Both the position numbers and the translations under genes were made by a program. Positions 24,445-35,459 of a stretch of 64,000 nt of DNA are shown here, piece after piece. Origin of the DNA: Hymenochaete sp. R1 (Eukaryota > Basidiomycota > Agaricomycetes > Hymenochaetales > Hymenochaetaceae); assembly GCA_019400425.1 (NCBI GenBank), contig JAFREE010000031.1, forward strand, positions 124,001-188,000, written 5' to 3'. The notes under the pieces were generated by a model. That model saw nothing but the letters and a program-made list of their open reading frames with translations, did not search any database and was not told the origin of the DNA. Every line of letters starts with the position of its first letter. The first letter of the stretch is position 1.

Positions 24445-25410
24445 ATGAGCAACCCGGCGATTCAGAACCTTATCATCTCGCTCGTGGGCATGCAGCGTAC
24501 GTGTACTATTAAGCATAATCAAGTATTTGAAGCTGATTCACAGTTGGCCTGGTGCATTTCTTTTGACTGGTGTGCTGTCCGCTTTGATTCAACCGACCTG
24601 ATTGGGATCACAGTCGCAAGGAAAATTCCGTTCGATGACCCGCAGGTGTTGAACTACGTGCGGGTGGGCTACGTGTCCGCACAGATCCTCGTGCTCACCA
24701 CATACTACTACCTGTCCATGAAGGTTGATCTCCTTTTTTTTTCGCTTGAACTTTGAATTGTTTTTAACAAGCCTATGTGTTGACAGATCAAGCAGAAGAA
24801 TGATCAGACAGTGTTGAAATATGGTACGTGCCGAGTTATTGTTGACTCGCGAGTTTCATGCTGACGGAAATTATTCGTGATAGTTGAAGGCCAAAATCCT
24901 ATGGTATGGAACAATGTGTAATATAAGGTGTTCATGTCTGATCGCCTTCACAGAACCAGCAGCCGGGTGAGCTGGTGACAACGACGGTGAAGGACTATGA
25001 CCTAGCGGAGCTTTCTAAACAAGTTCGTGAAAAAAGGCTCTTTGGTCTTGCGTAAAATAATTGACGGACTTTTCCTACACAGCTCAGGAGTGTTTACATC
25101 GGTGTTGCTATGATGGGATTTTTGCACCTGTACCTCAAATACACACAGCCGTTGTTCATTCAGGGTCTCATGGGCGTCAAGAACTTGTACGACTCTAAGC
25201 TTGTTCAGCTCCACGTATTCAATAAACCCGCCACTGGTGATCTCCAACGACCGTTCAAAGCAGCTGGTGGCCTTTTCGGTGAGTAATCGTATGGTGTAGT
25301 TGATGAAATTGAAATTCACTCTCGCACCATAAGGCGCCGGCGAACCTGCGACGGATAAGGCTGCAATTGCCGAGGCAGAGAAAAAGGTTGGACCTAAGAA
25401 GGACGAGTGA
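24445..25410 (+). CDS. PHO88: Pho88/Snd3 family ER membrane protein
   Basis: The product is 186 aa, the usual length of this family. Exons are 24445-24496, 24614-24723, 24787-24823, 24884-24903, 24954-25022, 25083-25278 and 25334-25410. The N-terminus SNPAIQNLIISLVGMQ joins to ARKIPFDDPQVLNYVRVGY, followed by a hydrophobic span (QILVLTTYYYLSMK) and IKQKNDQT. Later come the TVKDYDLAE segment, a second hydrophobic span (VYIGVAMMGFLHLYLKYTQP) and a lysine-rich end with PKKDE. These are hallmark Pho88 motifs. In yeast the protein was first linked to phosphate uptake and later identified as Snd3, a component of the SRP-independent ER targeting route. It lies upstream of the SLM1-like gene on the same strand. 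It shows seven exons including a 20-bp one. I have no sign of damage. Confidence 0.93.
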
Positions 25411-25832
25411 TCATGGAACTTGTGTACTTCGTTTGTGTGCTGCTAGATTTTCTCCTGTTCATGTCTCATTGCCTATTACCGGTGACTTGTCTAAAATATC
25501 GGATATAATTCTTCTTCGTGCGTTGGGCTGATGATCATGAGCGAGCACGAGTTCTACCTTCACGTGAGGTTGTCTGACAGTGTCTGACTATGTTATGAAT
25601 GCGTTCGGAGTTGTGTGCTGAGTGCTCCAAAGGCTTTGCCGTTTGCGGAATGGTCTCGGCTGCTGTGTGATTTGCAGAAGCGCAAAGTCACGTTCCGCCT
25701 CGTGTGACGTCAGCAGCATTCTCCGATACTTCAACTCGCCGTCGAGGTCAGACAGCCCCACTTGTCCGCGAACTACTCCCCATATTACCTCCACCAACAC
25801 CGTCCTGACAACGATACGAGAGGAAGATCACG
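25411..25832. other. Intergenic region between PHO88 and the SLM1-like gene
   Basis: There are 422 bp with no defensible gene. It should hold the PHO88 3' end and the promoter of the downstream BAR-PH gene. No clear TATA box or other motif was seen. Confidence 0.4.
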
Positions 25833-27916
25833 ATGCACACGAACAAAGACAATGCGAGTGTAGGAAGGACAACTTCCATCATGCGCTCGCATCGGAGCGT
25901 GAAGAGTACGGCAACCAGCAGAAACCAGTCTCTCATCAGGAAGAGCATCGCTCCCGCCGACACGCACCCGTCAGACATCCTTGTTGAGCGGTTTGTCGGC
26001 TGGAAGAATATCGTGAAGCAGCTTGTTGTTTATTTTGAGGTATCGTAAAAGTGCTTCGTTAGGGTGCAGTGCATATTTATAGACCACTTTGACTATCAGG
26101 GTGTCGCGGAGATCCAGAACACTATGGCTCGCGAGTACACCAAACTTGGTGCGGCCATCCAGGTTCCTTTTCGAACTGGAAACCAGTTCCTAGGAGAAGG
26201 AGGCATTCAGGTATGTTGTCTGCGGAGAAAAGTGAACGGAAGCTCACTGCCACATCTTCTAGGATATTTATTATAGTGTCCGAGACAAGACGAGAGCGAT
26301 CGCCGACCAGCATGCAAATCTCAGTCGGACTATTGACAGTTCGATAGTGCAGCATCTTCAGAAGCTGAGGACTGAGATAAAAGCACATATTAAGGTAATC
26401 ATGATTTTTCTGCCTTAACGGAACTTTTTTCTTACGAGGGCTTCGCAACAGAATGTCGAAGACGACACCGGAAAGCTTGCAGCTAGTGTGGCAAAAGAAC
26501 GAGAACTATCAGTAAAGATGGTGTCAGACCTAGCGAAAAATATCTCTTTGTTCAAAAACACACCCATGAACGTCTCGTCAAAGGATGATCCGTGAGTGCG
26601 CAGTCTTCTGTTTCTTTTGTTCGCTTTCTCACCGCCCCTGTCGCCATTTTCCAGATTCATAGCCAATGTTCATGTTGCCCGTCAGCTCCAGAAACAGGTT
26701 CATGAGGAAAATGCTCTACAAAAGTCAATTATCATTATGCAGCAGAACTCCGCGCACTTTGAGGAGGGCATTGTGCGAGCCATCCAATCGGCGTGGCAGA
26801 CTTTTGATGAATGGCAATCTCGCATGAACAATTCTTGTCAAGATGTCTGGCGAGGGCTGAGTGTGCATATGGCATCCCTTGCTCCGGACAGAGAATGGAT
26901 TTCCTTCTCTGCTCGTTCAGATCATCTCATCGATCCAGAGACGCCTCTCCGTGACCCCGACACCATACAGTACCCGAGTAAAGAAGATCCTTCAGTCATC
27001 CCAGTTCACATGGGCTATCTCGAACGCAAGAAACGATTCACACGCACTTATCGCGAGGCTTACTACGTCCTCACTCCCGCCGGCTACTTACATGAATATG
27101 CTTCATCCGATCCCAAGGCAAAGCCTTCACCCGTTTTCTCACTTTTCCTGCCCGCGTGTACGCTTGGACCTCCGTCGTCGCAGAATGGGACGACAAAGTC
27201 TCATAAATTCCATATCGAGGGGCGCAAAGATGGCACGGGAACATTAAGCGGCTCCTTCCGCCTCCCTGGTCGTTCTGCGCATGCATTTACATTCCGTGCA
27301 CGAAGTCATGAGGATATGATGGAATGGTGGAACGACGTGCGCATGCTTTGTGCAAGGTACCTTGTTGCGAGCGAGACAATCAAAAGGGGTGGGCCTGTAC
27401 AAGCGGCCGTGCTTGCTGCTGGTTACCCAACTGATGATGAAGAGGAAGAGGAGGGATCCAGTGTCGAAGAGGAGGAAGAGGAAGAGGACAATGATTTGTA
27501 CCTTCCTGCCAGAGATGGTACAGAAGTCGACAGTGACGAAGAGGCGGTCCCGCCGTCATATTCGCAGCAACACAGAGCCGCCGGTGGTGAAGTCAATCAG
27601 AATGGATACCCCGTAAGCGGTCTCATTTGTATGATTACTTTACACCATTGATTTGGTTGTGCAGGTCGAGAAGAAACGCGACCCAAGTGCCAATCCCAAC
27701 AATTTGAATGGCGTGAATGGCGTGAACGGACAAGCGCCAATCAATGGGAATGGTGGCGCGAATGTCTCCCGGCGGTTGAGTAAACGCCAACAGGAGAAGG
27801 CACCTGAAGGCCAAGCGCCTCAAATGCACACTGACGAACCCGATGGTTCGGGTGAGATGTCGAATGGTCCTGGTACAGGACCTGCTCCTGAGAGCCGCTT
27901 CACGGAGGCATTGTAG
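25833..27916 (+). CDS. SLM1: Slm1/Slm2-like BAR-PH domain protein (TORC2 effector)
   Basis: The product is 599 aa in six exons: 25833-26039, 26100-26210, 26263-26394, 26452-26591, 26655-27612 and 27665-27916. Residues about 40-300 form a long helical, F-BAR-like region (HPSDILVERFVGWKNIVKQL, the AREYTKLGAAIQVP segment, LQKLRTEIKAHIK and SFxxRxDHLIDP-type ending). A PH domain follows at about 314-432, starting VHMGYLERKK and ending with the MMEWWNDV helix. The C-terminus has acidic runs (EEEEE) and an NGVNGVNG repeat. In yeast, Slm1 and Slm2 bind PI(4,5)P2 at eisosomes and recruit TORC2 substrates for sphingolipid and actin control; that function is transferred by family. The ATG at 25833 is the first in frame before the conserved part. 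The final exon encodes a low-complexity tail and is the least certain part. Confidence 0.88.
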
Positions 27917-30900
27917 TCTTGCGAGTGATCGTTGGACTCTTTTCTCGCAGTCTCTTTTTCTTTTTTTTTCACCCATTCGAAATGATCACGTCTTGAATTA
28001 TTGTACAAGTATGGAAGTGTGTGTTGAACCGTTTCTCCAATAATGTTTAACAGTATCTCTATTATGTCTCTGTCTCCGCTCTTACAATGTTCTGGTTTTA
28101 TCATGTTTACGATAATGACACATTTCTGCTCCTTTTACCTCAATCTTGATCCTTCGAAGGCACTTTACCAAAGTAATCTAAGTCTTTTGAGTTGGATTTT
28201 CTCATTCTAGGAGTTCTGGAAGCTGTAGGTGGGATTGAACTTGCTTTGCTACCGAAACGAGGTTATTTCGGTGTGCTATGGTCCACTGTCAACTAAAATG
28301 GATCTCAAAGATAACGGCCTCAGTGTTGATGCTTGGAAGCATTGCTACTTGCCGAGTACTTGTTCGTGTACTTATTCTTTCTTCTTGGAGTGGTAGTAGG
28401 CGAAACAAACAAACGTTGACTATTCTTCTGCAGCATTGCGCATTTTCTTGCACACTCATTTTCAATAAAAACGACACGATTGTAAGAGAGCCGTGGGGCC
28501 GTGTTATAAAAAAAGATTGTAGAGCTGTAGAATATTTCCTACTAGTAGAACAAAGGAAAAGAAGAGCAACTTGAACCCCGAAGGACTCGCCGGCCGGCGT
28601 CGGCGCCGGCAACGGCAACAGTTCACGGCGTCGATCATTGAACTTCCGACTCAACTCCCTGAAGTCATTTCGCTTGTCACGATCCGACTCTCTCTTTCCT
28701 TGACTAGAACTTGTGCATCACCAAAAAAAACTCAACTGGCATCGTTTGAGATCCTTTAGATTTTGTCCGCCTTCGATCGGACTACGTTGCTTGTGAATCA
28801 GACGATGGCACTGATCCGAATTGTCACGAGAAGCGGAAGACATTTGGGGTACTATGGGCTATGTCGGCGAACGACTTCGATGAACCGACTTGAGCACGGG
28901 AATGAATCCTGTGCGCCGAAATTCTTACGAGTTGTTCCAGCGAACTTGAAAATTTTCATGCTGTAGCCCGCGACGCAGATAAAAGGGGCTTCTACAGGTC
29001 CGTTGTGGCACATTCATATACGTGTATGTTCGAGGATGTTACTGATCAGATTTACGCTAGAAGAACTGGGATGCACTTGATTAAAAATAGATATAGAATC
29101 GTGGTAACTTGCATCATTGTCTTGGACTCCTTGATTCTTTGCTTATCGCTCGGCGGAGTAAGCAAGAACGTACTCCGCTCTCGTGAAGGCACTTCTACCC
29201 AAATTCGGCGCTTAGTGCTAAAAGAAGATCGATCGAATGTTCGCGACCTTTTCTTAGAACATTCCCAAAATAAAAACGTTATTACGATCGTCGGCCATCT
29301 ATTTTTGTTGTTGGGGCGTAGGATGGCGGATTTGGAGAGTAGGGATGGGTTGGACGAGGAGGCGTTCCGTTGGCACACGCACTCCCGGAAGTCGCGAAAA
29401 CCTTCGTGAGTTTTCGGCATTACACCCTGCCGCCCTACTGACACTTAGCAGGACGGTGATTGGGAGGTGTTGTACGAGATTGAGGCACGAGGTCCTTGGT
29501 TCCGTATGACGCAGAACGATTTCCATGTAACGTTCGTTCGGAATGCTCCCATGAGTTAGGAACGAACAAGCATGTACCCCATACCCCAACTTACCTCCGT
29601 CCTGGAAGCACTACTCTATTAACCTAAAAAGACAACCCAGCTACCAGACTTCGTGGTTCAGACCTCTCGATTACCCTACTTGCAATCAAGACAAATCTTA
29701 ACAGCGTCATTTGTCACATTCGCAAGGATGAGTACTTTCTTTCATCCGTTCGCCATTGTCATAAGTGAAAGTTCATCAGAACATCCAGCGTTAGACCATA
29801 TGATTTGCCGATACTCGCACTGATTCTGAGCGCTAGAGCCTGACTCTTCTACAGCAGTAACTCCGATTTTTTGCATCTCTTGCCTAAGTTTCGGCCATGA
29901 TCTTCCGATAAGGTTCTCGACATTCAATGAAGAAAAGAACAAGTGATGTGGGTGGGCTCCTTCCTCACCACGACATGCCTCATTGAGCATGAGACGGGTG
30001 CTTTGAGGGTGAGTTTTAATTGAATCATCGATTACTGCGCATCTTCATGGCCTTCCTTTACAATATTTAGCTTCTTCACTCCTTCTAGGTACGAGTACAG
30101 TACTGCACTGGGTATAGTCTACATTTGAAGTCCAATCGGACTTTGCAACATGGTCAACTGAGAGGTAGGTGCTCCCACTTTTTGATATGCTAGGCACACA
30201 ATTTTGAACTATGTTTATCTCAATACATTTTAGGTGTGGTTTTCCCTAATCTATACGCCAAAGATTCCGACCCCCGTACTCTCGGCTGCCGCCGTTTTTC
30301 TCCCTTTTTCTTCTAACAGTTATCTCGTAGACTTCCTACCACTTGATCCACGTATCAAACGTCAATCCTCCTGGAGAAAGTTCATGGTGCCACATGTCCA
30401 CTTTCAATGTCTACGAAGTACTTGAGGTGAGTTCGCCATTCTTCGAGATCAAATCCTCTCCCAAGACGTGGCTGTTGCCTTTGGGAATGTCGCATAGCCC
30501 GGGTTTATCCAACCCTTACGAACCGGGTCACACTACCCGAGATTTTGAAACAAACATGACTGAGACTTCAGTCACCATGTCTTTTATATGTTTTGCGCAT
30601 CACGTGCTAGCAAAGAATCCGCAGCAGGCAAATTTTAATTGCGAATCAGAAACATGTTTCGAGAAGCCTGATATTGAAAAAAACCGCCGCTTTGGGTTTT
30701 GGGAGTGCGGCGTTCTCGCTATAACTTCTGTAGTCCGTTGGAACATTTCCGTCGCACAATATTTCGGTTCCTGGGAAACTCGGAAAGATCGTTCTATTCC
30801 AACCCTCGCACTCAATTTTAGAATACTGACAGCGCATATGATACGTCCACCGAAATACCGGGTTTTATCTTTAACTTCGGCACGGCCCCGGTGCGGAACC

Positions 30901-31514
30901 TGAACAAAGTTCTCCTTTCGCTGGTTACATGGATGTGGTACGCTATGCGACCCATGGTCAATCCCGATATCGATTTTGACCAATAGCGCTTAAAGGATTT
31001 CAGTGAGTTTTCGACCGCATGACGTGCTGTGAGTCCTGACTGATCCGACTCTACCTCTGATATTATTCATTCGGATATTGATCTCGTTACATCGATTGGT
31101 GTCATGAACTACTCCAAAGCGCTTTGCATTGGCACGCCGTATTGTTAAGCCTGGCCATGATTCCAGTTCCTTCTTGAGTCCGATGCCACCCGATGACCTG
31201 CTACAATTACGACTGACAATGGAGGAAAACGACGGACATTCCTGAATGCGGGGATTGGCGGCAAGTGGCCATTTACTTCCGATGTTCCACGTGTATACGA
31301 ACGGCGAAGTGAGTATCTTTGTCTCGAACGCACCAATGTGGGACAATCTCACAAAACATAAAATCATATTATCATCCTATAACCTCGATGGTAAAAGTAT
31401 AAAGGGATGATCAAGCGAGGCCCTTTGGTTTAACCAGTTGGTCCTTGAAGCAGCACCTCTTCCCTCCACCCCTTTACCTGACTCTCTTATATCACTTCTC
31501 CAACTTCGTGAACA
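27917..31514. other. Long intergenic region, no gene recognised
   Basis: There are 3.6 kb between the SLM1-like gene and oxalate decarboxylase. The longest frames are at 29005-29409 (+), 29742-29990 (-) and about 30343-30903 (+). None shows motifs, a family resemblance or supporting splice sites, and the + and - strand frames overlap. AT-rich spacer, promoter and degraded sequence are all possible. The last 120 bp are the oxalate decarboxylase promoter. Confidence 0.4.
31398..31404 (+). promoter_or_regulatory. TATA-like box of the oxalate decarboxylase gene
   Basis: TATAAAG lies 117 bp before the start codon and is followed by a CT-rich leader. The position is plausible for a basidiomycete core promoter; there is no further support. 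Confidence 0.4.
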
Positions 31515-33837
31515 ATGTTCGACGCTCGCTTTCTTTACTGCATCATATCCATCTCTGCTGCTCTCGCAGCTCCAGCGGCATCGGACTCCTCTCTTTCGAC
31601 CTCGATTTCCGTTGCCTCAGCAATATCTTCAACCGTTGCTTTGAGCTCGTTGCCTATCGTGAGCTCGTCAGCAGTTGCGAGTTCTTCTGTCTTCGCGAGT
31701 TCCTCTGCTGTCCCATCGGTGGCGTCGTCAGCAGCGTCTTCGTCTTCAGCCGATGTTAGCGACATTGGATCGTCCACTGTTAGCGCCGAGAGCGAAGAAC
31801 AAACTGTGGCTCCAGCAAGTGATGATCCGAACGGAGAAGCTTTCCCTCAAGGATCGGATGGAACCCCCGAAGCTGAGAATGATGGCCTCGGTGCTTCCAT
31901 AATAAGTCCGGGTAAGGTACTTCAGGAAGTTCATTGAGACTATAGCACTGAGAAAGGATAAGACGATACGTTGTTGGATCAACAGAACCCCGATTTTCTA
32001 GCACCCCCTTCCACGGACAACGGTGACACGTAAGTTTACAATGTAATGCGGAATTTCGCATCTGACTCGATAGTTCTCAAGCGGGAATGCCAAATGGCCA
32101 TTTTCTCTGAGCCACAACCGACTTCAGACCGGAGGTTGGGCGCGTCAGCAGAATGGTGAGTGATTTCGTTTCCTTTCGGAACGCGGGAGAACTCACAAGC
32201 GATATCAGTGGAAGTAATGCCTCTGGCGACTAGCATGTACGAAAAATACTTCTCCCGAGGCTGCCGTTCACTGAGATTGCATCCATTCTAGGGCCTCTGT
32301 GAATATGCGTTTGCAAGCAGGGGCGATTCGGTCAGCATGATCTATTAGCAGTCATGGGTTCAAGTCGTATTCACGGTTTTGTCTTATAGTGAGCTTCATT
32401 GGCATAAGACGGCAGAAGTAGGCCAATTTTGCACTTAGTGAAGTAATGATGTGCTGACCTGGCTATTTTTAGTGGGCCTATGTATTGAAGGTTTATCCGC
32501 TCCTCCGCTGCTTCTTTGGGGCCATCTAAGAATAATTTTGAATCAGGGAAGCACTTCCGTTACTGCCGTCAACACAGACGGACAGGTTTTCGTCGATAAA
32601 GTCGTGAGTGATACCCGTTCAGAGATAGCGATAACAATACTGATTCACATTACTAAAGAACGCAGGGGACTTATGGTACTTCCCACCTGGTATCCCTCAT
32701 TCCCTTCAGGCAACGAACGATGACCCCGATGGCACGGAGTTTTTACTGGTAGGCAACAGATCTAAACCTGGCTACGCAGATAACGTTTATGAAATTCCTT
32801 ACTTTTTTAGGTCTTCGATGATGGTGCATTCAGTGAAGACTCTACTTTCTTACTAACGGACTGGACGGCCCACATCCCGAAGGAAGTTCTTGCGAAGAAT
32901 TTCCAGGTCAACATGTCAGCCTTCAACCATATTCCTTCGAAAGAACTTTATATCTTCCCGGCTGGTGTGTTGTCATTTCTCATTTAATCGTACAATAAAG
33001 CAAATTGAAAGCGAATGCTCTCTAGCTCCGCCACAGAACGAAAATGCCCCATCTGACCCCGCTGGTACGGTCAAGAACCCTTTCACGTACCATTTGTCCC
33101 AGGCAGCTTCGACCCCATTATCGGGTGGTTCGATGAAGGTATTCGATACAAGTGTGTTCCCGGTAGCCGATACTATCGTTGGTGTTCTGGTCAATGTTGA
33201 GCCGGGTGCTATGAGGTATGTTCATCTGGTTTGGAGATAGATTTTCCATCTCGCTGATCTTATGAATAGGGAGCTTCATGTCAGTCTTGTATTAGTGTGC
33301 CGAACGGCCCCTTATTAACATCTTTTCAGTGGCACCCCACTCAGCCTGAATGGAGTTACGTACTGTATGTCTTCTCCGTTGATTTCACAGGTGCATCCCA
33401 TTGACGGTAATTGGAAATAGCGCTGGTCAGTCGCGCATGACGCTCTTTGCTGCTCAATCGAACGCAAGAACCTTCGATTACCAAGTGAGCTTTGCTTCTC
33501 TTCCATTTCCCTTGAAATAAGATAGAACTCGACGTGTCGCTCAGGCCGGTGATATCGGTTATGTTCCTCCGTCCTTCGGACATCACATCGAGAACACAGG
33601 CAACACTACTCTGACGTACTTGGAAATTTTCAACTCCGGTATGTAACTTTAGTTTCCCCTAAAATATTCCTACTCACGTCATTTTCTACTTTAGATACTG
33701 TTGAGGATATCAGCATGCAGCAATGGCTCGCTCTTACACCGCCCGACCTCGTAAAAGCACATCTTGGCCTAGACGATGAGACGATCTCTCACCTGAACAA
33801 AACGAAACAGTTCGTAGTGGGGCCTTCGTCGGATTAG
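31515..33837 (+). CDS. Secreted oxalate decarboxylase (two-cupin)
   Basis: The product is 494 aa in 16 exons: 31515-31911, 31963-32029, 32082-32155, 32209-32236, 32293-32331, 32390-32417, 32473-32490, 32547-32607, 32666-32748, 32811-32964, 33026-33215, 33270-33279, 33330-33364, 33421-33484, 33545-33638 and 33695-33837. It converts oxalate to formate and CO2 with manganese. A signal peptide (cut after ALA, about residue 19) is followed by a Ser/Ala/Val-rich linker to about 85. Cupin 1 has ELHWHKTAEW, giving metal ligands H205, H207, E211 and H249. Cupin 2 has ELHWHPTQPEW, giving H383, H385, E390 and H429. The lid SEDST places the catalytic-type Glu at 274 (SENST in the bacterial enzyme); E443 is the second Glu. 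Spacings match the bacterial enzyme. The donor of exon 8 is chosen for frame (GTGATA rather than the nearby GTGAGT), so one residue there is uncertain. Confidence 0.92.
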
Positions 33838-35459
33838 ACAAATTATGCATGGACTGTTTCGTCCTCTTTTTATATCTCGCTTGGATATTCTGGTGAAATC
33901 CAGGACGATAGCAGCGTCTGAATCTCTGTATACCAGGAAAATAGTTGCTTGTATTTGTATCGAGTAATGGAATTCTGTCTCCATTTTTGATGGTGTGCTT
34001 TGCTGCGAACACATTTTTTCATTGAGCACAGAAAGAACGCTTCCTCGATGGAAAGTCAAAGTTTATGCAATCGTCGTGGTGGGCCTAGATTTCCAGCATC
34101 CCCTACTTCGTATCGTGTGTGTATCTTCGAGAAGAGGGCCTTGAGTATGATTTTATCTGTATCTATTTTGACGCGGCACTTGTCCACGAAAAGAAAGTGT
34201 GCTATTCGCGTTAGACTTACTGCGACTAAAATAGATGAATCTTAAATACGGGACATATAAAAATAGAATGACATCCAGCACATCGTGAATCACTCTTAAA
34301 GCTAGAAAGCCTAATCCCCTTCTCAGATCTCAACGCTAATCTCAAACGAAGCTTGGTATTAGACTTTTATGTATATGGAACTCTCAGATAACCGTACGGA
34401 CTAGACGCTGAGCCGTTATGAGATCGATGTATGTTCGCTGCGGAGTTTGAGCGGTCTTAGAGAGACGAAAATAGACGGAACTGCTGGACTAATACGTGGC
34501 TTGTATGAGCTTACCCAGGCCCTTGGGGGACATTTTTGACGACCCGAAGTTCAGCCTATTGGCTCGTAAACGAAAGCTATTGTAGGTAGAACATGTCGTA
34601 AGTACTACGCTGACAAAGTATCCATAATTGAGCAAGAAAAGCGACTCTGAGGCCGAAGTTCAAAGGCCGCGAATCTATGATGTGGGGGCTCATGAAAAAG
34701 TACTAACGCCCGGTAGTAGTCGATTTTATTTGAATGTCTTGCTCGAAAAGGAGAACGGAAAGACTTGGAGGAGTGGGATGCATGGCATAGTACCTTTCGG
34801 TTTCCTTAAGTAGCGTGGCGACTGGGAACATAAATGCAGCGTGTACTCCTTCAACGTAAGAAATATAATCAAAAGTTTAGAATGTGTACTTACAGGGTAG
34901 GAAAGAACATTTGGTACTCTGGCAGAACAACAGGGCTGTATTGCTCATCCCCCAGGGTAGAGATCATCTGAGAGCACACTTGATAGCGTGGTGGTTTAAG
35001 TTGGATTGTCGAAATCCCCGGAATAGCAAGATATATAACAATGCCAGTTACGCCATTAACTATCGCATCCAGGAGCACCAATCATTAGTGGAGTGGTCGG
35101 GTGAACTGAAGGTTCTGCACGCTTCTCCTTTCGGAAGTCAGACCTTTTAAGTTACGGAGACAAAATCTTCAAGAAACTGAGGCTTGGCGTCTCCAAGTGG
35201 ATGAAGAGGCCATTAGTTTGGTAAACGACCTTTCGCTGGCACCGAGTAGATACAGACGATGCAAGAATAAAGCAAGCAAAACGAGAATGTGGTTTGTGTT
35301 TATTTATGTTGCAGCCATCAATAGCTTAGCTAATGACACGTGCCGTTGTGGCTCGCGTCAACGTCGTGCAAATCCCTGGCCTTTCGCGTTCATCTTCCTT
35401 CCTTCAACTCATGTAAACCACCTTCCCATTTGACACATTTCAGCATACAAAATATCACC
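33838..35459. other. Intergenic region, no gene recognised
   Basis: There are 1.6 kb after oxalate decarboxylase. A few short frames (for example 34628-34813 and 34884-35150) are too short and without motif. The 3' part, from about 35300, must hold the promoter of the coiled-coil gene, with CT-rich DNA near 35390-35450. Confidence 0.4.

Noticed and set aside
29005..29409. 134-aa plus-strand frame as a gene
   Set aside because: No motif, no splice partner, and an equally long open frame exists on the minus strand.
30343..30903. 186-aa plus-strand frame as a gene
   Set aside because: It has no ATG near its start, no recognisable domain and no clear splice sites; composition is not convincing.
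31912..31962. Early stop in the oxalate decarboxylase frame
   Set aside because: It is inside an intron; splicing at 31911/31963 restores the conserved sequence before the first cupin.
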